From NCBI GenBank assembly GCA_046542355.1, contig JBKHBN010000054.1, forward strand, positions 1-7,566: DNA of 7,566 nt, given 5' to 3'. A program made the translations under genes and the position numbers. The notes under the pieces are model-generated. The model had not been told where the DNA came from and ran no database searches. It saw only the letters and a list, made by a program, of their open reading frames with translations. Position 1 is the first letter of the stretch, and each line of letters begins with the position of its first letter. Below are positions 6,829-7,566 of this stretch, piece by piece. This DNA comes from UBA1672 sp046542355 (GTDB lineage: Bacteria; Pseudomonadota; Alphaproteobacteria; Micavibrionales; Micavibrionaceae).

Positions 6829-7066
6829 TTAGAAAAGAACCATTTTCAAAACCATATTAGATAATGCGCATCATTAAAGGAAATGCACTCGTATGCTGCA
6901 GAGCATTAAATAAACCGATAACACACAAAAATCTGACAAATAACGGCTCGTGCAGCCTGCATAACAAAGAAAGAGAGTTGATTTAAAATATATTTTTTTT
7001 GCAAAAGAGATAGTTTTGCGCTGTATGGGCGTGGAGGATAAGTGATACTCAAGCTACTGCAACTTT

Positions 7067-7086
7067 AGACATTGCCCTCAATGTCT
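7067..7086 (-). terminator. Hairpin directly after the stop codon of the small 7309-7088 gene
   Basis: AGACATTG (7067-7074) and CAATGTCT (7079-7086) form a perfect 8-bp stem with a 4-base CCCT loop, beginning one base after the stop codon of the small minus-strand gene. The stem is followed by AAAG rather than a T-tract. It could be a 3' stabilising hairpin or a weak terminator. Confidence 0.35.
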
Positions 7087-7087
7087 C

Positions 7088-7309
7088 TTAGGCTTGAGCT
7101 TCATCAAGTTCTTTTTGAGTGTAAAGATGAGTGTGCCATTCAGTCCCGCAAGGTGTCAGGGGCTTTCCGGCGATAATATCACTCAAAATTGCGCTTAAAA
7201 GCTCCAGTGAAGCGATAGCGGCTTTATGTTTGAGGTTTTCAACAGTTTCCCCTAAAACAAGCGCCTCACCCGAGGACAGTTTTGACACTCGTGAAAAAAA
7301 CAGCGACAC
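7088..7309 (-). CDS. Small hypothetical protein, 73 residues
   Basis: I do not recognise this protein. It reads as a compact soluble protein: a basic N-terminus (SLFFSRVSK), a mixed helix through VENLKHKAAIASLELLSAILSDIIAG (residues 23-48), and a C-terminal CGTEWHTHLYTQKELDEAQA in which Cys54, His59 and His61 could in principle bind a metal. It has no membrane segment or signal peptide. The start is a GTG at 7309, chosen because GGGGGAG lies 8 nt upstream, a strong ribosome site. Composition and codon use look like a real gene, and the stop is followed at once by a hairpin. A strong stem-loop lies 37-77 nt upstream of the start, so transcription must begin after it or pass through it. The opposite-strand reading frame here is a shadow. 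Confidence 0.6.
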   Translation of the reverse strand: MSLFFSRVSKLSSGEALVLGETVENLKHKAAIASLELLSAILSDIIAGKPLTPCGTEWHTHLYTQKELDEAQA

Positions 7310-7345
7310 ACAAAGATCTCCCCCTTATATGTGTGCAATCTTAAA

Positions 7346-7394
7346 ACCCCTTCCGCAACCTCCCCCATATAAAAAGCGGAAGGGGTGGTTTTTT
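7346..7394 (+). terminator. Strong GC-rich stem-loop with T-tract (intrinsic terminator)
   Basis: ACCCCTTCCGC (7346-7356) and GCGGAAGGGGT (7376-7386) form a perfect 11-bp stem with a 19-base loop. On the plus strand it is followed by GG and six T; on the minus strand only by TTTAAG. It therefore best fits rightward termination, yet no plus-strand gene is visible upstream. Leftward (minus-strand) it could close a gene beyond the window, or act as a leader structure for the small gene at 7309. Confidence 0.65.
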
Positions 7395-7513
7395 CAATCT
7401 TTTCGCATTTTCATTTTGAATTTTTTTATAATCAACCACTTTCCTAGGTAACCATACAGGTAGCCACGGCGTTTTTTTATGTTTTTCGGAGATTTAAATG
7501 GGAGCTAAGTCAT

Positions 7514-7566
7514 TGTGACCTTATTGAGACATAGGTAACACTTTATACCGGAGGCATGGGTAACAC
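7514..7566. mobile_element. Possible terminal region of an insertion sequence (IS481-like), truncated by the window edge
   Basis: A segment starting TGTGACC (7514) leads into two near-identical 16-mers, GAGACATAGGTAACAC (7526-7541) and GAGGCATGGGTAACAC (7551-7566), 14 of 16 identical at a 25-bp period. From memory, arrays of this type (GTTACCCATG-CTCCGG on the other strand) occur at the ends of IS481-family elements, where they may serve as transposase-binding sites. No transposase is within view, so the family call is tentative. Confidence 0.4.
7526..7566 (+). repeat. Direct repeat GAGRCATRGGTAACAC, two copies at 25-bp period
   Basis: The copies lie at 7526-7541 and 7551-7566 and differ at two positions, separated by CTTTATACC. 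The second copy ends exactly at the window edge, so further copies may follow. Confidence 0.8.

Larger units (their letters stand above)
6578..7087. other. 510-bp AT-rich non-coding stretch upstream of the chemoreceptor
   Basis: No convincing gene is present. It should contain the chemoreceptor promoter on the minus strand. The best candidate is TATATT (6810-6815, -10-like), with the palindrome at 6817-6828 immediately upstream, but the -35 match is poor. Other structure: the 8-bp palindrome ATGCGCAT (6864-6871), an inverted repeat ATGCT-GCAG-AGCAT (6893-6906), a T8 run near 6992-7000 and a hairpin at 7067-7086. I found no TAAA-N15-GCCGATAA flagellar sigma-28 promoter facing the receptor gene. 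Confidence 0.6.

Noticed and set aside
6578..7087. Flagellar sigma-28 promoter for the chemoreceptor
   Set aside because: The only resemblance is ACCGATAA near 6914 on the plus strand, facing away from the receptor gene and lacking TAAA at the right spacing.
7131..7451. 106-residue plus-strand frame
   Set aside because: It runs through the strong stem-loop and T-tract at 7346-7394 and lies opposite a better-supported minus-strand gene with a strong Shine-Dalgarno.
1..7566. CRISPR array, antisense toxin-antitoxin pair or biosynthetic cluster
   Set aside because: No regularly spaced repeats beyond the two copies at 7526-7566, no toxin/antitoxin gene pair and no biosynthetic enzymes were found.

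Overview
The window most likely comes from an alphaproteobacterium of moderate to low GC content with AT-rich intergenic DNA. Three things point there: a bacterial homologue of the mitochondrial complex I subunit NDUFS4, an ECF sigma factor paired with an NrsF-type (DUF1109) six-helix membrane anti-sigma factor, and a methyl-accepting chemotaxis protein of alphaproteobacterial style. The species cannot be named from the sequence.

Layout. Bases 1-111 hold no supportable gene. A tRNA-Arg(TCT) with encoded CCA lies on the minus strand at 112-188. A minus-strand block then reads, in transcription order: ECF sigma factor (2091-1438), NrsF-like anti-sigma factor (1390-746) and the NDUFS4-like protein (676-374). 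Diverging from the sigma gene across a 256-bp AT-rich spacer is a 697-residue plus-strand protein (2348-4441). It has three peptidoglycan-binding-like domains and a Cys/His/Asn NlpC/P60- or CHAP-like hydrolase core, but no visible signal peptide. It converges on a large minus-strand chemoreceptor (6577-4565) with an HBM-type sensor. The 123-bp convergent gap contains a hairpin without a U-tract.

Right side. About 510 bp upstream of the chemoreceptor is AT-rich and non-coding, with a 12-bp palindrome and small inverted repeats. It is followed by a small hypothetical minus-strand gene (7309-7088) with a strong Shine-Dalgarno sequence. A strong GC-rich hairpin with a T-tract (7346-7394) lies upstream of that gene. 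Bases 7395-7513 hold nothing I can assign. The last ~50 bases carry a 16-bp repeat at a 25-bp period that resembles the terminal region of an insertion sequence (IS481-like from memory), cut off by the window edge.

How the genes may work together. The sigma/anti-sigma pair forms a membrane-sensed transcriptional switch, in related bacteria linked to metal or oxidative stress. The divergent peptidoglycan hydrolase and the downstream complex I subunit are candidate targets by position only; I found no shared ECF promoter motif that proves this. The chemoreceptor looks like an independent unit. The least ordinary element is the signal-less, three-PG-domain hydrolase with a ~215-residue C-terminal region I cannot assign.
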